Part shown: in pieces, positions 53,485 to 62,394 of the stretch
How the letters are laid out: each line of letters begins with the position of its first letter
How positions within the stretch are numbered: the stretch's first letter is position 1
Position numbers and translations under genes: made by a program
Assembly: GCF_004362245.1 (NCBI RefSeq)
Contig: NZ_SNWM01000005.1
Location: 310,001-374,000 of the forward strand
Source of the DNA: Pedobacter duraquae
GTDB taxonomy: Bacteria > Bacteroidota > Bacteroidia > Sphingobacteriales > Sphingobacteriaceae
Reading direction: 5' to 3'
Length of the DNA: 64,000 bases
The notes under the pieces: model-generated
Database searches by the model: none
The model's input: only the letters and a program-made list of their open reading frames with translations
Told to the model about the DNA's origin: nothing

Positions 53485-54282
53485 TTATTTTACGGATTTT
53501 ACTGAAAATACCTTTGTTGCATAGTTAGTTGCCACAGTTGTCATTGCCGCTGCTTGCGAACCTCCTACAGTATTTGTGGAATATACATCTAAACCATCAA
53601 TCGCTTTGGAGATATCAGCATTCAAGACAATGTTTGTTGCTTTTGTAGAACTGATACGGACAGCTGCCGGAAAATCCAAGGTAACAGTCTTGTAATTTGC
53701 ATTTAAACCTGTTTCTACCTTCAGTGTTTTTGACGTCGTTCCATTGGTAATTGTTCCGCCCAATGAGGTGTAGATATAGCTTGTTAGCCACATCCATGAT
53801 ACATTGGTCATGCCATTTAATTGAGATAGCTCACCAGTTTGAAGGCTAAGGTTGTCATTGTACTTTTGTTCAACGCCAATTGAAAATCGAATCGATTTGT
53901 AATCACCAGCCGGGATTTCTTTCAAGACCACATCTTCTCTTTTTGTAGCCGGGTAAACGGTTGTAGAAAGGTCATTGTTTACTCCTGTAAGATTAATGGC
54001 ATTGGTTTCCTCAATCAGGTAATAAGATGAAGGAACTTTAAATTCTTCATTTTTGGAATTCACCAGCACGACATTACTTACCCAATAACGCAGTTTATTA
54101 AAGGTTAATGTGTTCGAGCCTACAGTGAAGCCTTTATTTAATGCAAAATCCTGACTTCCAAACATGGCATCAAAAGAAACCGTCGCTTTTCCTTCTGACT
54201 CAGCCAGAATGTTGTCGTCGTCTTTTGAACAGGAAGTAAATAATAATGCACTTAAACTTATGATGGTTAATAATTTTTTCAT
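53485..54282 (-). CDS. MbnP-family lipoprotein, copy 1 (no histidine)
   Basis: A 265-residue lipoprotein; ATG 54282 gives the signal peptide MKKLLTIISLSALLFTSC, while a frame to 54375 adds only leader sequence. MbnP layout is kept: VSFDAMFGSQDFALN, TLTFNKLRYWVSNVVLV, a central VSWMWLTSYIYTSLGG and IVLNADISKAIDGL. There is not a single histidine in the protein, unlike copy 2. The Trp pair (WMW) remains. It therefore cannot bind copper through histidine and may be modified by its MbnH partner for another purpose. Confidence 0.8.
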   Translation of the reverse strand: MKKLLTIISLSALLFTSCSKDDDNILAESEGKATVSFDAMFGSQDFALNKGFTVGSNTLTFNKLRYWVSNVVLVNSKNEEFKVPSSYYLIEETNAINLTGVNNDLSTTVYPATKREDVVLKEIPAGDYKSIRFSIGVEQKYNDNLSLQTGELSQLNGMTNVSWMWLTSYIYTSLGGTITNGTTSKTLKVETGLNANYKTVTLDFPAAVRISSTKATNIVLNADISKAIDGLDVYSTNTVGGSQAAAMTTVATNYATKVFSVKSVK

Positions 54283-54465
54283 TTCAGAAATATGATATAG
54301 CGGTGCTAAGCCTATCCCTACAGGATCAGCAATAGCAATTGCCTGAATGTGCATTTTGAGCACAAAACAGTACATGATAAAAAAATAAATGGGTTAGCAT
54401 TTTGCGGCCAAAAATCGCAGCAGGGCATATCCCTTCAGCTCAACAATATAGGTGAGGAATGAATA

Positions 54466-54855
54466 TTAAGAAAGTGTTGGCTGTGAGGCTGGTGGTGGGT
54501 GCAAAACTTCAGCACTACGTTTAGGAAGAGCCGAATGGTTTTCCATTACATATTGCTTTTTCAGTGCCAAGGAATAAGTAAGCTGAACAGGACTTTCTTT
54601 TGAGATAAAGTGATCCTGAAAGCCTTTCTTTTGGCCATCCTGAGCTTCTTTCTTCTCCTTTTCTTCAACCTGTTTAATCTTATTCGCAAGATAGCACTTC
54701 CCATTACAATGCATTTCGGGTTTATCCCTGTTGATACATAAAGTGCTGGCAATATATTTCTGATTGAGTGTAAAAGCGCTGAATACAAACATCCTGCTGA
54801 AGTTAGTCAACATCAGACAGCACAATAATAGGATAGCGATACTGCTTTTAAACAT
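54466..54855 (-). CDS. small cysteine-motif protein (CNGKC) at the head of the copper-type locus
   Basis: A 129-residue protein from ATG 54855; a TTG at 54885 is less likely. A hydrophobic N-terminus (IAILLLCCLMLTNFSRMFVF) is followed by STLCINRDKPEMHCNGKCYL with Cys40, His49, Cys50 and Cys54, which could bind a metal. A lysine/glutamate-rich helix follows (QVEEKEKKEAQDGQKKG) and a histidine/proline tail. Similar small proteins sit near outer-membrane metal genes in Bacteroidota, from memory. It lies about 180 bases before MbnP copy 1 on the same strand. Confidence 0.65.
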   Translation of the reverse strand: MFKSSIAILLLCCLMLTNFSRMFVFSAFTLNQKYIASTLCINRDKPEMHCNGKCYLANKIKQVEEKEKKEAQDGQKKGFQDHFISKESPVQLTYSLALKKQYVMENHSALPKRSAEVLHPPPASQPTLS

Positions 54856-54995
54856 AATCTCCGCAAAGCTAGGTTTAAAACGCAAACTCTACAATGAATT
54901 TTCAATTCCTGATTGAATCTCAAAACATTTGGATTGATTATTTGAAATATACCGGCGCGAACAGGTCCCTCTGTCGAAATTTGGTAGCAGACATG

Positions 54996-56297
54996 TTATT
55001 TGATGCGCTTCAACACAATTGTTCCCAGTACTCCCGCCACAATAGAAGCCAGTAAAATGCCATACTTCGCCTGGTCTACAAATAACGGGTTTTTAAAGGC
55101 AAGTCCACTGATAAATAAAGACATCGTAAAACCAATGCCGGCAAGTAAAGCCACCCCGATGATGTGTTTCCAGTTAGCCTGATCAGGAAGATTGCCCAGC
55201 CCCAATTTAACCATAACCCAGGTAAATAACAGGATTCCGGTAAACTTACCAATAATAAGTCCGGCGGTAACACCAATCGATACCGGATTAATGATGGCAG
55301 TAAGTATGTCTGCCCCAATAACAATCCCCGAATTTGCCAATGCAAATAAAGGCATAATCAAGAAAGCTACCCAGGGGTGTAAGGTGTGTTCAATTTTCTG
55401 CAGCGGGGTTTCTGCAGCTAAACTTAAATTCTTAACATGTTGTATCGTGTGATGCTGCTCGGGCGTCGTCAGCGTGCTGTTGCTTGGAATTTCTTTATCA
55501 AAGTCGTACGACAGTTTTCTAAGGTTTTCTGAATATGCCTTTTCATTGATCCTGGTCACAGCAGGAATGGTAAACGCAACCAGCACCCCGGCAATTGTTG
55601 CATGCACACCCGACAGCAGAAATCCAATCCATACACCAATACCTAAAATCAGGTAAAACAGACTGCTGCGTATGCCAAGGATGTTACCTAAAATCAGGCC
55701 AACCAGGAAGATCCCTGCAATACCTAACGCCACAAAATTAACTTCAGCGGTATAAAAAAATGCAATCACCATAACTGCACCTAGGTCGTCGGCAACGGCT
55801 AAAGCCGACAAAAATACTTTTACAGATGATGGTACATGCTTTCCTGCCATAGAGAGCAGCGCTAGTGCAAAGGCGATATCTGTTGCCATCGGGATGCCCC
55901 ATCCATGACTTGCCTCCTCACCGTAGTTGATTACATAATAAATTAATGCAGGCACAACCATTCCTCCCAAAGCTGCGGTCATAGGAAGTGCAGCCTTCTT
56001 CAAAGTCGACAGTTCACCATCCATAAATTCCCGTTTCAACTCCAGGCCAATCACAAAAAAGAAAATCGCCATCAGTCCGTCGTTGATCCAGATGTGTAGC
56101 GGCTTACTTAAATTATAAGTGTCGAAACCTACTGAGAAGTTGATTTCCCATAAGTGGTGATAGCTATTATGAAATGCAGAATTGGCCCATACAATTGCAA
56201 TTATTACACTAATCAGTAAAACAATTCCACTCGTATATTCCAGATGGATGAACCTATTTACTGGAGCGATTATTTTTTCGATGGGTGTCTTTTTCAT
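54996..56297 (-). CDS. nhaA: Na+/H+ antiporter NhaA
   Basis: A 433-residue protein from ATG 56297 (MKKTPIEKIIAPVNRFIHLE). Family segments include LHIWINDGLMAIFFFVIGLE, RE in LKREFMDGELS, GWGIPMATDIAFALALL and VFLSALAVADDLGAVMVIAF, where the paired aspartates (ADD) bind sodium. About twelve membrane segments. It exchanges external protons for internal sodium. Length is slightly above the E. coli protein because of a cytoplasmic loop (FDKEIPSNSTLTTPEQHH), seen in other Bacteroidota. Confidence 0.95.
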   Translation of the reverse strand: MKKTPIEKIIAPVNRFIHLEYTSGIVLLISVIIAIVWANSAFHNSYHHLWEINFSVGFDTYNLSKPLHIWINDGLMAIFFFVIGLELKREFMDGELSTLKKAALPMTAALGGMVVPALIYYVINYGEEASHGWGIPMATDIAFALALLSMAGKHVPSSVKVFLSALAVADDLGAVMVIAFFYTAEVNFVALGIAGIFLVGLILGNILGIRSSLFYLILGIGVWIGFLLSGVHATIAGVLVAFTIPAVTRINEKAYSENLRKLSYDFDKEIPSNSTLTTPEQHHTIQHVKNLSLAAETPLQKIEHTLHPWVAFLIMPLFALANSGIVIGADILTAIINPVSIGVTAGLIIGKFTGILLFTWVMVKLGLGNLPDQANWKHIIGVALLAGIGFTMSLFISGLAFKNPLFVDQAKYGILLASIVAGVLGTIVLKRIK

Positions 56298-56471
56298 GTA
56301 TAGAAACTTAACGTCAGCTGGCATTCCTGCAAATCTATAGATTAGCGTATGTAAAATAGCAATGATCTTTACAGAAAGTGAACTGGATTTTTGTATGATG
56401 TATTTTTGAGGACACTTATTAAAACAATGTCTCTTGAGATATGATGATTATGGAGGTTATTTCTGTCTCCG

Positions 56472-56885
56472 TCAATGAGGTAACTTATCTTTTAAAACAC
56501 CATATAGATAGGTTCCCAGTAGTGCACCTGCAATCACTAAAGCCATTGCAGGATAACCATTTCCGAGGTTAACAAACATCGGACCTGGACAAGAGCCTGT
56601 CAAAGCCCAGCCAAGACCAAAAATGATCCCGCCAAAAAGATATTTCCTAAATCCAGGGTGTTTGTCTTGGAAAACTATTGGCTGCCCCGTACTGTCTTTT
56701 AAATGGAATCTTTTAATTAAAGAAACAGCAGTTACTCCTAATAATATAGCTGTACCGATGATGCCATACATATGGAACGATTGGAACCTGAACATTTCCT
56801 GAATCCTGTACCAGGATACTGCCTCGGATTTTGTCATGATAATGCCGAACAGTATCCCGGCAAGTATATATTTAAGTTGTTTCAT
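56472..56885 (-). CDS. YeeE/YedE-type membrane protein, half-size (DUF6691)
   Basis: A 137-residue protein with about four membrane segments. The motif GLGWALTGSCPGPMFVNLGN contains the conserved cysteine of the family. Together with the neighbour at 56889 it probably forms one functional unit, as the two halves of YeeE. Family members carry thiosulfate or related sulfur species across the membrane. The two genes are 3 bases apart. Confidence 0.87.
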   Translation of the reverse strand: MKQLKYILAGILFGIIMTKSEAVSWYRIQEMFRFQSFHMYGIIGTAILLGVTAVSLIKRFHLKDSTGQPIVFQDKHPGFRKYLFGGIIFGLGWALTGSCPGPMFVNLGNGYPAMALVIAGALLGTYLYGVLKDKLPH

Positions 56886-56888
56886 TCG

Positions 56889-57446
56889 TTAAAAAATCAA
56901 GGGCATAATCAAAAATGTCATCATCAGGCCTCCTAAAAAGAAGCCTATAACCGCGATGAGCGAGGGCAGTTGGAGGTTGGATAGACCAGATATCGCGTGC
57001 CCTGAAGTGCAGCCACCAGCGTAACGCGATCCAAAACCTACCAGAAATCCCCCAATCAGTAACATGACCAGATTACCCGGGTTAGTCAGTGCTTTAAGCG
57101 AAAACAACTGATCCGGATTCAACTGACCGTTAAATCCGATTCCCAGTTCTTTCAAATCAGCGACGGTTTGATTGGAAAGTTCCATCGGTGCCGGGGTGCT
57201 TAAATACCGGGTTGCAATGAATCCACCTATGATGGAACCTAGCAGAAACATCAGGTTCCATACCTGTCCTTTCCAATTAAAATTGAAGAAGCTATGCTTT
57301 TTGCCAGCGCCCGCCATGCTACATATCGTGCGCAGGTTAGCAGAAAAGCCAAACGATTTACCGAAGAAAATCAGCATCAGCATTATCAGCACGATCATGG
57401 CGCCAGAGAAATACCAGGGCCAAGGCTGTTTGATCAACTCAATCAT
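56889..57446 (-). CDS. YeeE/YedE-type sulfur transport membrane protein
   Basis: A 185-residue membrane protein. The motif GFGSRYAGGCTSGHAISGLS holds the conserved cysteine that takes part in moving sulfur species in YeeE. It precedes its half-size partner. In many bacteria the pair lies next to a persulfide dioxygenase or rhodanese; neither is here, so the substrate (thiosulfate is most likely) is inferred from the family alone. Confidence 0.88.
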   Translation of the reverse strand: MIELIKQPWPWYFSGAMIVLIMLMLIFFGKSFGFSANLRTICSMAGAGKKHSFFNFNWKGQVWNLMFLLGSIIGGFIATRYLSTPAPMELSNQTVADLKELGIGFNGQLNPDQLFSLKALTNPGNLVMLLIGGFLVGFGSRYAGGCTSGHAISGLSNLQLPSLIAVIGFFLGGLMMTFLIMPLIF

Positions 57447-57565
57447 AAATTATAATTAATGTGAAGATAAATTATTTAATAGTAGTCGGACAAATATAGC
57501 TGGTCATGCTTATCTTGCCTTCTCGATGATAAAATAAAGAATGGGATTGAAGATGGGCTGTGAAT

Positions 57566-58120
57566 ATGTTAAGTAAAATTCTTGCTAAAAATGTGGTTAC
57601 CGTGATAACAATGTTTTGTTTCAACGCTGCATACGCACAACTTCCCACAGCCATAGCTAAAACATCCATAGGTTTTTTAATGGGGATCCCTGTCGGGAAA
57701 TCAACCAATCGATATATCAACGGATACGGAATTTCGGTTAAGTCAGAACGTAATGTTGCCAAATCGCTGAACGTCATCGGATCCGTAGGTTATATGACGT
57801 TCCGTTACCGCGACGATATCAAAAAGCGACTGGAAAATCTTGGCGAAGATGTTCATGTAGATGGTGTGGTGCCAATCACAATCGGCGGCCGCTATTATTT
57901 TGGTGGCATATATTACGCGGCTCTGGAGGCTGGTACAGCAGTAACTATTGGCGATCAGATAACTTCTTCTTTTTCTTATGCCCCAGGAATTGGTGTGTAT
58001 CTTCCTTTTTCATCACGCTATGGCGCTGATATCGGCTTAAAATATGAACGCTGGCGACGCAGCAGTGGTGAAGTTTCTTTTGTGGGCATCCGTTTTGCGT
58101 TTGCCCTCAGTACGCCATAA
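57566..58120 (+). CDS. hypothetical outer-membrane-barrel-like protein
   Basis: A 184-residue protein from ATG 57566; a GTG at 57560 is in frame. A signal peptide (KNVVTVITMFCFNAAYA) is followed by a glycine/aromatic pattern of beta strands: TSIGFLMGIPVGKS, NVIGSVGYMTFRYRD, IGGRYYFGGIYYAALEAGTA, APGIGVYLPF, DIGLKYERW and a C-terminal FVGIRFAFAL. It looks like an eight-strand outer-membrane barrel. No specific function. It stands between divergent YeeE genes and a convergent DUF389 gene. Confidence 0.7.
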   Translation: MLSKILAKNVVTVITMFCFNAAYAQLPTAIAKTSIGFLMGIPVGKSTNRYINGYGISVKSERNVAKSLNVIGSVGYMTFRYRDDIKKRLENLGEDVHVDGVVPITIGGRYYFGGIYYAALEAGTAVTIGDQITSSFSYAPGIGVYLPFSSRYGADIGLKYERWRRSSGEVSFVGIRFAFALSTP

Positions 58121-58137
58121 AAGCATAGTCATTTGAT

Positions 58138-59460
58138 TTATTTCTGGACCACAAGAATGAGCGAATCTGCCTTGATTCTGTTTTTAAGCCATAAACGTAA
58201 CCGATTTTGATCAGCAAGGCCAATCACGGCGGAGGTATTGATCAATGCCATAGTAACCGTATCCGTCCTGTTCGAATCCAGATTTCTAAGCTCCACGTTG
58301 TTGATTGTGAATGCCTGCAAACCAGGATACAGTGATTTCAGTTCTTTATCCAACTTAGGAATCGGCCGGTTCAGTGCATTGTAATGCTGACTTTTTTGCT
58401 TAGTAGTATCGCCTTGATACATCGCCTCCATAATACTGGCTTTGATTTGCGAAATGTCCAGTTCGTTCTTGGCATTCAGACCTTGCCTGATGATCAACTC
58501 TGTGTTGTTTAATTTATAAGCCGGCAATTTCTTTTTAAGCGAGTCAATCTGAAGCTTATCCAACTCTGCTCCTAATAGGAGCAAGTCAATTTTATTGCCT
58601 TTTGTGCTATAGTTATAAAGCTTGGAAATCACCTGGGTGTCCTTATAGTTAACTTCCTGTTCTACAAAGGCTCGGGCGTTGTTTTCAAAAATACTTTTGT
58701 TAACAATTCTATAGGCTAAAAACACACTGGGTGCTGCGGTAATCAGTACAATAATGAGAATATAACGGCGCACCTTTTTTTGATAGGCTTTGTCCTCAAA
58801 CTCCTTTTTGTGAAAATTCAGGTACCTAACGATCAGGTAAGTGGCCACACAAATGAATACGCTGTTGATAAAATACAGGTACATCGCGCCAGCAAAAAAG
58901 TATAGATTTCCGGAAGCAATACCATAACCTGCTGTGCAGAGTGGCGGCATCAATGCCGTGGCGATGGCCACGCCGGGAATTACATTGCTTTTTTCCTTTC
59001 TGGTTGCAGCAATAATTCCTGCAAGTCCACCCAGCGCAGCGATAAAGACATCCCAAATAGAGGGAGAGGTGCGCGATAAAAGCTCAGACGATGCATCATG
59101 TAAAGGTGTTACATAGAAATATAATGTTGAAGTGAGTACGCTGATAACCGTTGCTATTGCCAGATTTCGCACTCCTTTTTTTACCAGCTCATAATCATTA
59201 ATCCCAATACCCAGGCCTATTCCCATAATCGGCCCCATCAACGGAGAAACCAGCATAGCCCCAATTATTACTGCTGTAGAATTCAGGTTTAGACCGATCG
59301 ATGCGATAAAAATAGCAAAGATAAGGGTCCATAAGTTGGCTCCCCTAAACTCTACATTTCTTCTGATTGACTCAATAGTGTCTGATTCTTCGGCGTTGTC
59401 TTCATGGAGACTAAATCGATAGGAAAAAAACCTTTTTACAGCGGTGTAGATTTCGTTCAT
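58138..59460 (-). CDS. DUF389-family membrane protein
   Basis: A 440-residue protein. The DUF389 core is clear: ANLWTLIFAIFIASIGLNLN, STAVIIGAMLVSPLMGPIMG and IGLGIGINDYELVKKG, followed by about six membrane segments and GGLAGIIAATRKEKSNVIPG. The C-terminal 190 residues form a soluble domain (YNYSTKGNKIDLLLLGAEL). The family is widespread and its function is not established. No neighbour points to a role. Confidence 0.9.
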   Translation of the reverse strand: MNEIYTAVKRFFSYRFSLHEDNAEESDTIESIRRNVEFRGANLWTLIFAIFIASIGLNLNSTAVIIGAMLVSPLMGPIMGIGLGIGINDYELVKKGVRNLAIATVISVLTSTLYFYVTPLHDASSELLSRTSPSIWDVFIAALGGLAGIIAATRKEKSNVIPGVAIATALMPPLCTAGYGIASGNLYFFAGAMYLYFINSVFICVATYLIVRYLNFHKKEFEDKAYQKKVRRYILIIVLITAAPSVFLAYRIVNKSIFENNARAFVEQEVNYKDTQVISKLYNYSTKGNKIDLLLLGAELDKLQIDSLKKKLPAYKLNNTELIIRQGLNAKNELDISQIKASIMEAMYQGDTTKQKSQHYNALNRPIPKLDKELKSLYPGLQAFTINNVELRNLDSNRTDTVTMALINTSAVIGLADQNRLRLWLKNRIKADSLILVVQK

Positions 59461-59751
59461 AAACTGATACTACAATTTTTTGGCCAGATTTTTCCAATCT
59501 GCAAACGCGCTAACGACGATCAACAGACATGATTTGTCTAATCGTACGCATTGATAAGGAGCATGCAGGATGTTGTTTTGGCGTTGCCTCCTGTATGTAT
59601 GACTATGTCAGATTGAAAATTTGATTTTCATTTTGGACCGAATTAAAATGTCGTCAGTTGTTGATAACATGCCCGGTGACCTAAACAACCGCGTTTTTAC
59701 AGTCATGCTGTGCGCTGGCGAATCTTTTGAGATGACCTTTGAAAGTTAACT

Positions 59752-60030
59752 ATGGAAAGTAGCGAATGGTCGCCAATTGAAAACGAACTTCTGTCAAAAT
59801 ATATGATTGCCTACGCAGACATTTGGGCGGACGTACTTTTAAATAAAAATCTTAATAGACACCTGCGGAGTATACAAGAAGATCTTGTCCACCTCAACGA
59901 GCTTATAGATGGAAAGGAACAACTTCAACAAAATGCCCTTCCCATTTATCGCATAACCAATCAGCTTTTCAGGATGCAGGATGTAGTCAGAAAAAAAGTA
60001 GACGCTACTCTGAAGGGCATTCAATCATAG
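59752..60030 (+). CDS. small hypothetical helical protein, 92 aa
   Basis: A 92-residue protein made almost only of helices (ENELLSKYMIAYADIWADVL, HLRSIQEDLVHLNELIDGKE, RMQDVVRKKVDATLKGI). No signal peptide or membrane segment. The family is not recognised. It precedes the PA2169-like gene by 130 bases on the same strand and may belong to the same stress group, which is inference from position. Confidence 0.6.
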   Translation: MESSEWSPIENELLSKYMIAYADIWADVLLNKNLNRHLRSIQEDLVHLNELIDGKEQLQQNALPIYRITNQLFRMQDVVRKKVDATLKGIQS

Positions 60031-60158
60031 TTTGTTGTGCAGGTCTTCTCACCTGGTTGAGGTAGTGAATCTATTGTCAAATTGTAAGTATTTTAAACTA
60101 AGTTGGTCTACTCTTGTTATTTGATGTATAAAAAAACGAGAACTCTAATACATTTGAA

Positions 60159-60620
60159 ATGGAAAATAATGAGAACACAGTAGGCGTTTTGAACGACCTG
60201 ATCCAAATTAACAATGACCGTGCTGATGGATTTGAAAAAGCATCAGCAGATTTAAAAGATGAGAATATAGATTTAAAGGCAACTTTTGATAAATTGGCTT
60301 CTGACAGTAGAACCAATGTAACGGAGCTCGCTGGTTTAGTAGGTAGAAATGGTGAAGATCCAGATACTGGTAACACGATTCTCGGTACTTTGCATAGAGC
60401 TTGGATTGATATCAAGGCTAGCTTCGGTGGCGACGACAGACATAGCATTCTTGCTGAATGTGAAAGGGGTGAGGATGCGATTAAAAAAGCTTATAGAGAT
60501 GCACTTCAGGAGAATGATCTTGGAGATCAGGTAAGAACTGTCCTGCTTAAACAACAAGAAGGTATCAACGCAAGTCACGATGCCATAAAGATTTTGAGAG
60601 ATGCTCATGCAGCATTGTAA
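60159..60620 (+). CDS. PA2169-family four-helix-bundle protein (DUF2383)
   Basis: A 153-residue protein of helices with typical PA2169 elements: TVGVLNDLIQINNDRADGFE at the start, then LASDSRTNVTELAGLVGRNG, GTLHRAWIDIKASFGGDDRH and CERGEDAIKKAYRDAL. The ferritin-like fold is inferred from the family. Such genes are often part of general stress regulons. A strong terminator follows its stop. Confidence 0.9.
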   Translation: MENNENTVGVLNDLIQINNDRADGFEKASADLKDENIDLKATFDKLASDSRTNVTELAGLVGRNGEDPDTGNTILGTLHRAWIDIKASFGGDDRHSILAECERGEDAIKKAYRDALQENDLGDQVRTVLLKQQEGINASHDAIKILRDAHAAL

Positions 60621-60633
60621 ATGTTAAATGATG

Positions 60634-60664
60634 AGCCGCTGATTGATGTGTCAGCGGCTTTTTT
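60634..60664 (+). terminator. intrinsic terminator after the PA2169-like gene
   Basis: AGCCGCTGA (60634-60642) pairs perfectly with TCAGCGGCT (60651-60659) around an 8-base loop, and the right arm runs into six T. A classical rho-independent terminator, 14 bases after the stop codon. Confidence 0.9.
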
Positions 60665-60714
60665 GTTGTTTATTCTCCTGATATAGCTAAATACCTGAAA
60701 TCGTATTTTATCTA

Positions 60715-61251
60715 TCAGCGCTTAGCTGCGTTTGTGATGTATTTAGTAGAAATCAATAAAAGCAAGGTTCTATTTTTCTTAGCTTCTTCAAAGTTTTGCT
60801 TCAATAACTCGCCAATATTTTTATCTGAGAATTTTACAGCCGCCATTTGAAGTAACTGAAAGGATGCAGCCTCTACGTTTTCAATATTTTGTAAGTAAAA
60901 TAATATGGAAAGATCACGTAAAAATTCGTCGCCATCTTGCGCTTCAATAGCCTCAAAAGCTTCTTCAACAAGCCCTTTCAGACCATTTGCATCTTTAACT
61001 GGCAAAGGAGCATCAAGAAGGCTAAAGATGAACGCTATCCTGCTGATCTGCTTTTCTACATTAACTACGGTTTCATCAATTCCATGGCTAAGGTCGGGAT
61101 CGTTTACCTGATTATTAATTTGCGGTAGTTTTGCTACTAGGTGACATTTTGCAACATATACTTTTGCGAGATGCTCAATAAAAAAAGGTTCGAGTCGCTC
61201 AGCATGCAGCCGATTTGTCCCTGAGTTTTCGCCAGATAGATTTGTTGTCAT
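60715..61251 (-). CDS. DUF892 (YciE/YciF)-like ferritin-fold protein
   Basis: A 178-residue helical protein. FFIEHLAKVYVAKCHLVAKL resembles the YciF opening, and GLVEEAFEAIEAQDGDEFLR the central block; the family's acidic residues are only partly kept. The role in other bacteria is stress-linked and not settled. Its ATG overlaps the receiver stop (ATGA), so it is co-translated with a response regulator, an uncommon partner. Confidence 0.7.
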   Translation of the reverse strand: MTTNLSGENSGTNRLHAERLEPFFIEHLAKVYVAKCHLVAKLPQINNQVNDPDLSHGIDETVVNVEKQISRIAFIFSLLDAPLPVKDANGLKGLVEEAFEAIEAQDGDEFLRDLSILFYLQNIENVEAASFQLLQMAAVKFSDKNIGELLKQNFEEAKKNRTLLLLISTKYITNAAKR

Positions 61252-61613
61252 GATTTAATATATGATTGAACTTTTGAAACTAACTCTACCAATCCAAAGG
61301 GCTTAAAAATAAAATCATCTGCACCGCATGCTGATGCCATAATATCAAGATCTCGTTCTGCCGAAAGGAGTATGACCGGAATTTGATGGGAGTCTGCATC
61401 AGATTTCAATTGCCTGCAAATTTCATCGCCGTTTGCAACAGATCCAATTATTCTAACGTCGAGTAGAGTTAAATCTGGGTGTATTACAGAAATCTGATCG
61501 ATTGAAGAAACTGATTTAAAGCCGATTACTTCATAACCCTCATTCACAAAAACGATATTTAAAATCTCAAAGATATCTGGATCATCTTCGATGTACAGTA
61601 TTTTTTTAGACAT
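61248..61613 (-). CDS. single-domain response regulator
   Basis: A 121-residue CheY-like receiver (MSKKILYIEDDPDIFEILNI). Phospho-acceptor Asp52 is in LTLLDVRI, with Ser in VILLSAERD and Lys in FIFKPFG. There is no output domain. It overlaps the DUF892-like gene by 4 bases. No kinase is adjacent. Confidence 0.9.
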   Translation of the reverse strand: MSKKILYIEDDPDIFEILNIVFVNEGYEVIGFKSVSSIDQISVIHPDLTLLDVRIIGSVANGDEICRQLKSDADSHQIPVILLSAERDLDIMASACGADDFIFKPFGLVELVSKVQSYIKS

Positions 61614-61812
61614 TTTTTCAAAATTTGTGTTCTGAATTATCGTTCTGAAGACTGAATTTTATCTTAAAATACTTCGACTTAACATCTCGTGCAGCACAAT
61701 GTTTTAAAATTATTCATTTCAGGAATAATTGCGAAATATTTTGATAAAAATGTACAACAATTGCTTTTTTCAATCAGATCAAACCAAAGCGTTTATACTT
61801 TGTTGAGCTATT

Positions 61813-62361
61813 ATGATGTCAAAACCTCAAAAATGGCAAGTTGGTGTAGTCTTGGGAATCGGGGCAGCAGCTCTAGCACTTAATTTAGCGTCCTGCGTAT
61901 CAATTCCTAAAGGAGCAACTGCAGTTAGGCCTTTTAATAAAGATAAATACCTTGGTAAATGGTATGAGATTGCGCGGTTCGACTTCAAGTTCGAGAAAAA
62001 CTTAGATCAGGTTACAGCAAACTACTCGATGAATAACGATGGTTCTATCCGCGTGCAAAACCGGGGCTATAATTTTGTTAAAAAAGAATGGAAGGAAAGT
62101 ATCGGCAAAGCCAAGTTTGTTAAAGACCCAGAAACTGCGCGCTTAAAGGTTTCCTTTTTCGGCCCATTCTACGCCGGTTACAACATCATCGCCATTGATC
62201 CAGATTACAAATATGCACTAATTGCAGGTAATAACCTCAAATATTTATGGTTGTTGTCACGCGAGAAGACCATGCCAAATGATATTAAATCTGCTTATCT
62301 GCAACAAGCTGAAAGCTTGGGTTATGATGTGAACAAATTGGTTTGGACCAAACAAAATTAA
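61813..62361 (+). CDS. lipocalin-family lipoprotein (Blc-like)
   Basis: A 182-residue protein with signal peptide and lipobox NLASC. The lipocalin signature DKYLGKWYEIARFDFKFEKN is followed by VTANYSMNNDGSIRVQNRGY, KAKFVKDPETARLKVSFFGP and YALIAGNNLKYLWLLSREK. Blc-type lipocalins sit in the outer membrane and bind lysophospholipids or fatty acids, often in stress. A dispersed repeat begins 34 bases after its stop. Confidence 0.93.
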   Translation: MMSKPQKWQVGVVLGIGAAALALNLASCVSIPKGATAVRPFNKDKYLGKWYEIARFDFKFEKNLDQVTANYSMNNDGSIRVQNRGYNFVKKEWKESIGKAKFVKDPETARLKVSFFGPFYAGYNIIAIDPDYKYALIAGNNLKYLWLLSREKTMPNDIKSAYLQQAESLGYDVNKLVWTKQN

Positions 62362-62394
62362 TCTGCTCATACTGATTGACTGGGGTAGTGGGTT

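Noticed and set aside
57472..57777. Minus-strand frame of 101 codons
   Set aside because: It overlaps the barrel protein at 57566-58120, which has a signal peptide and strand pattern; the antisense translation shows nothing.
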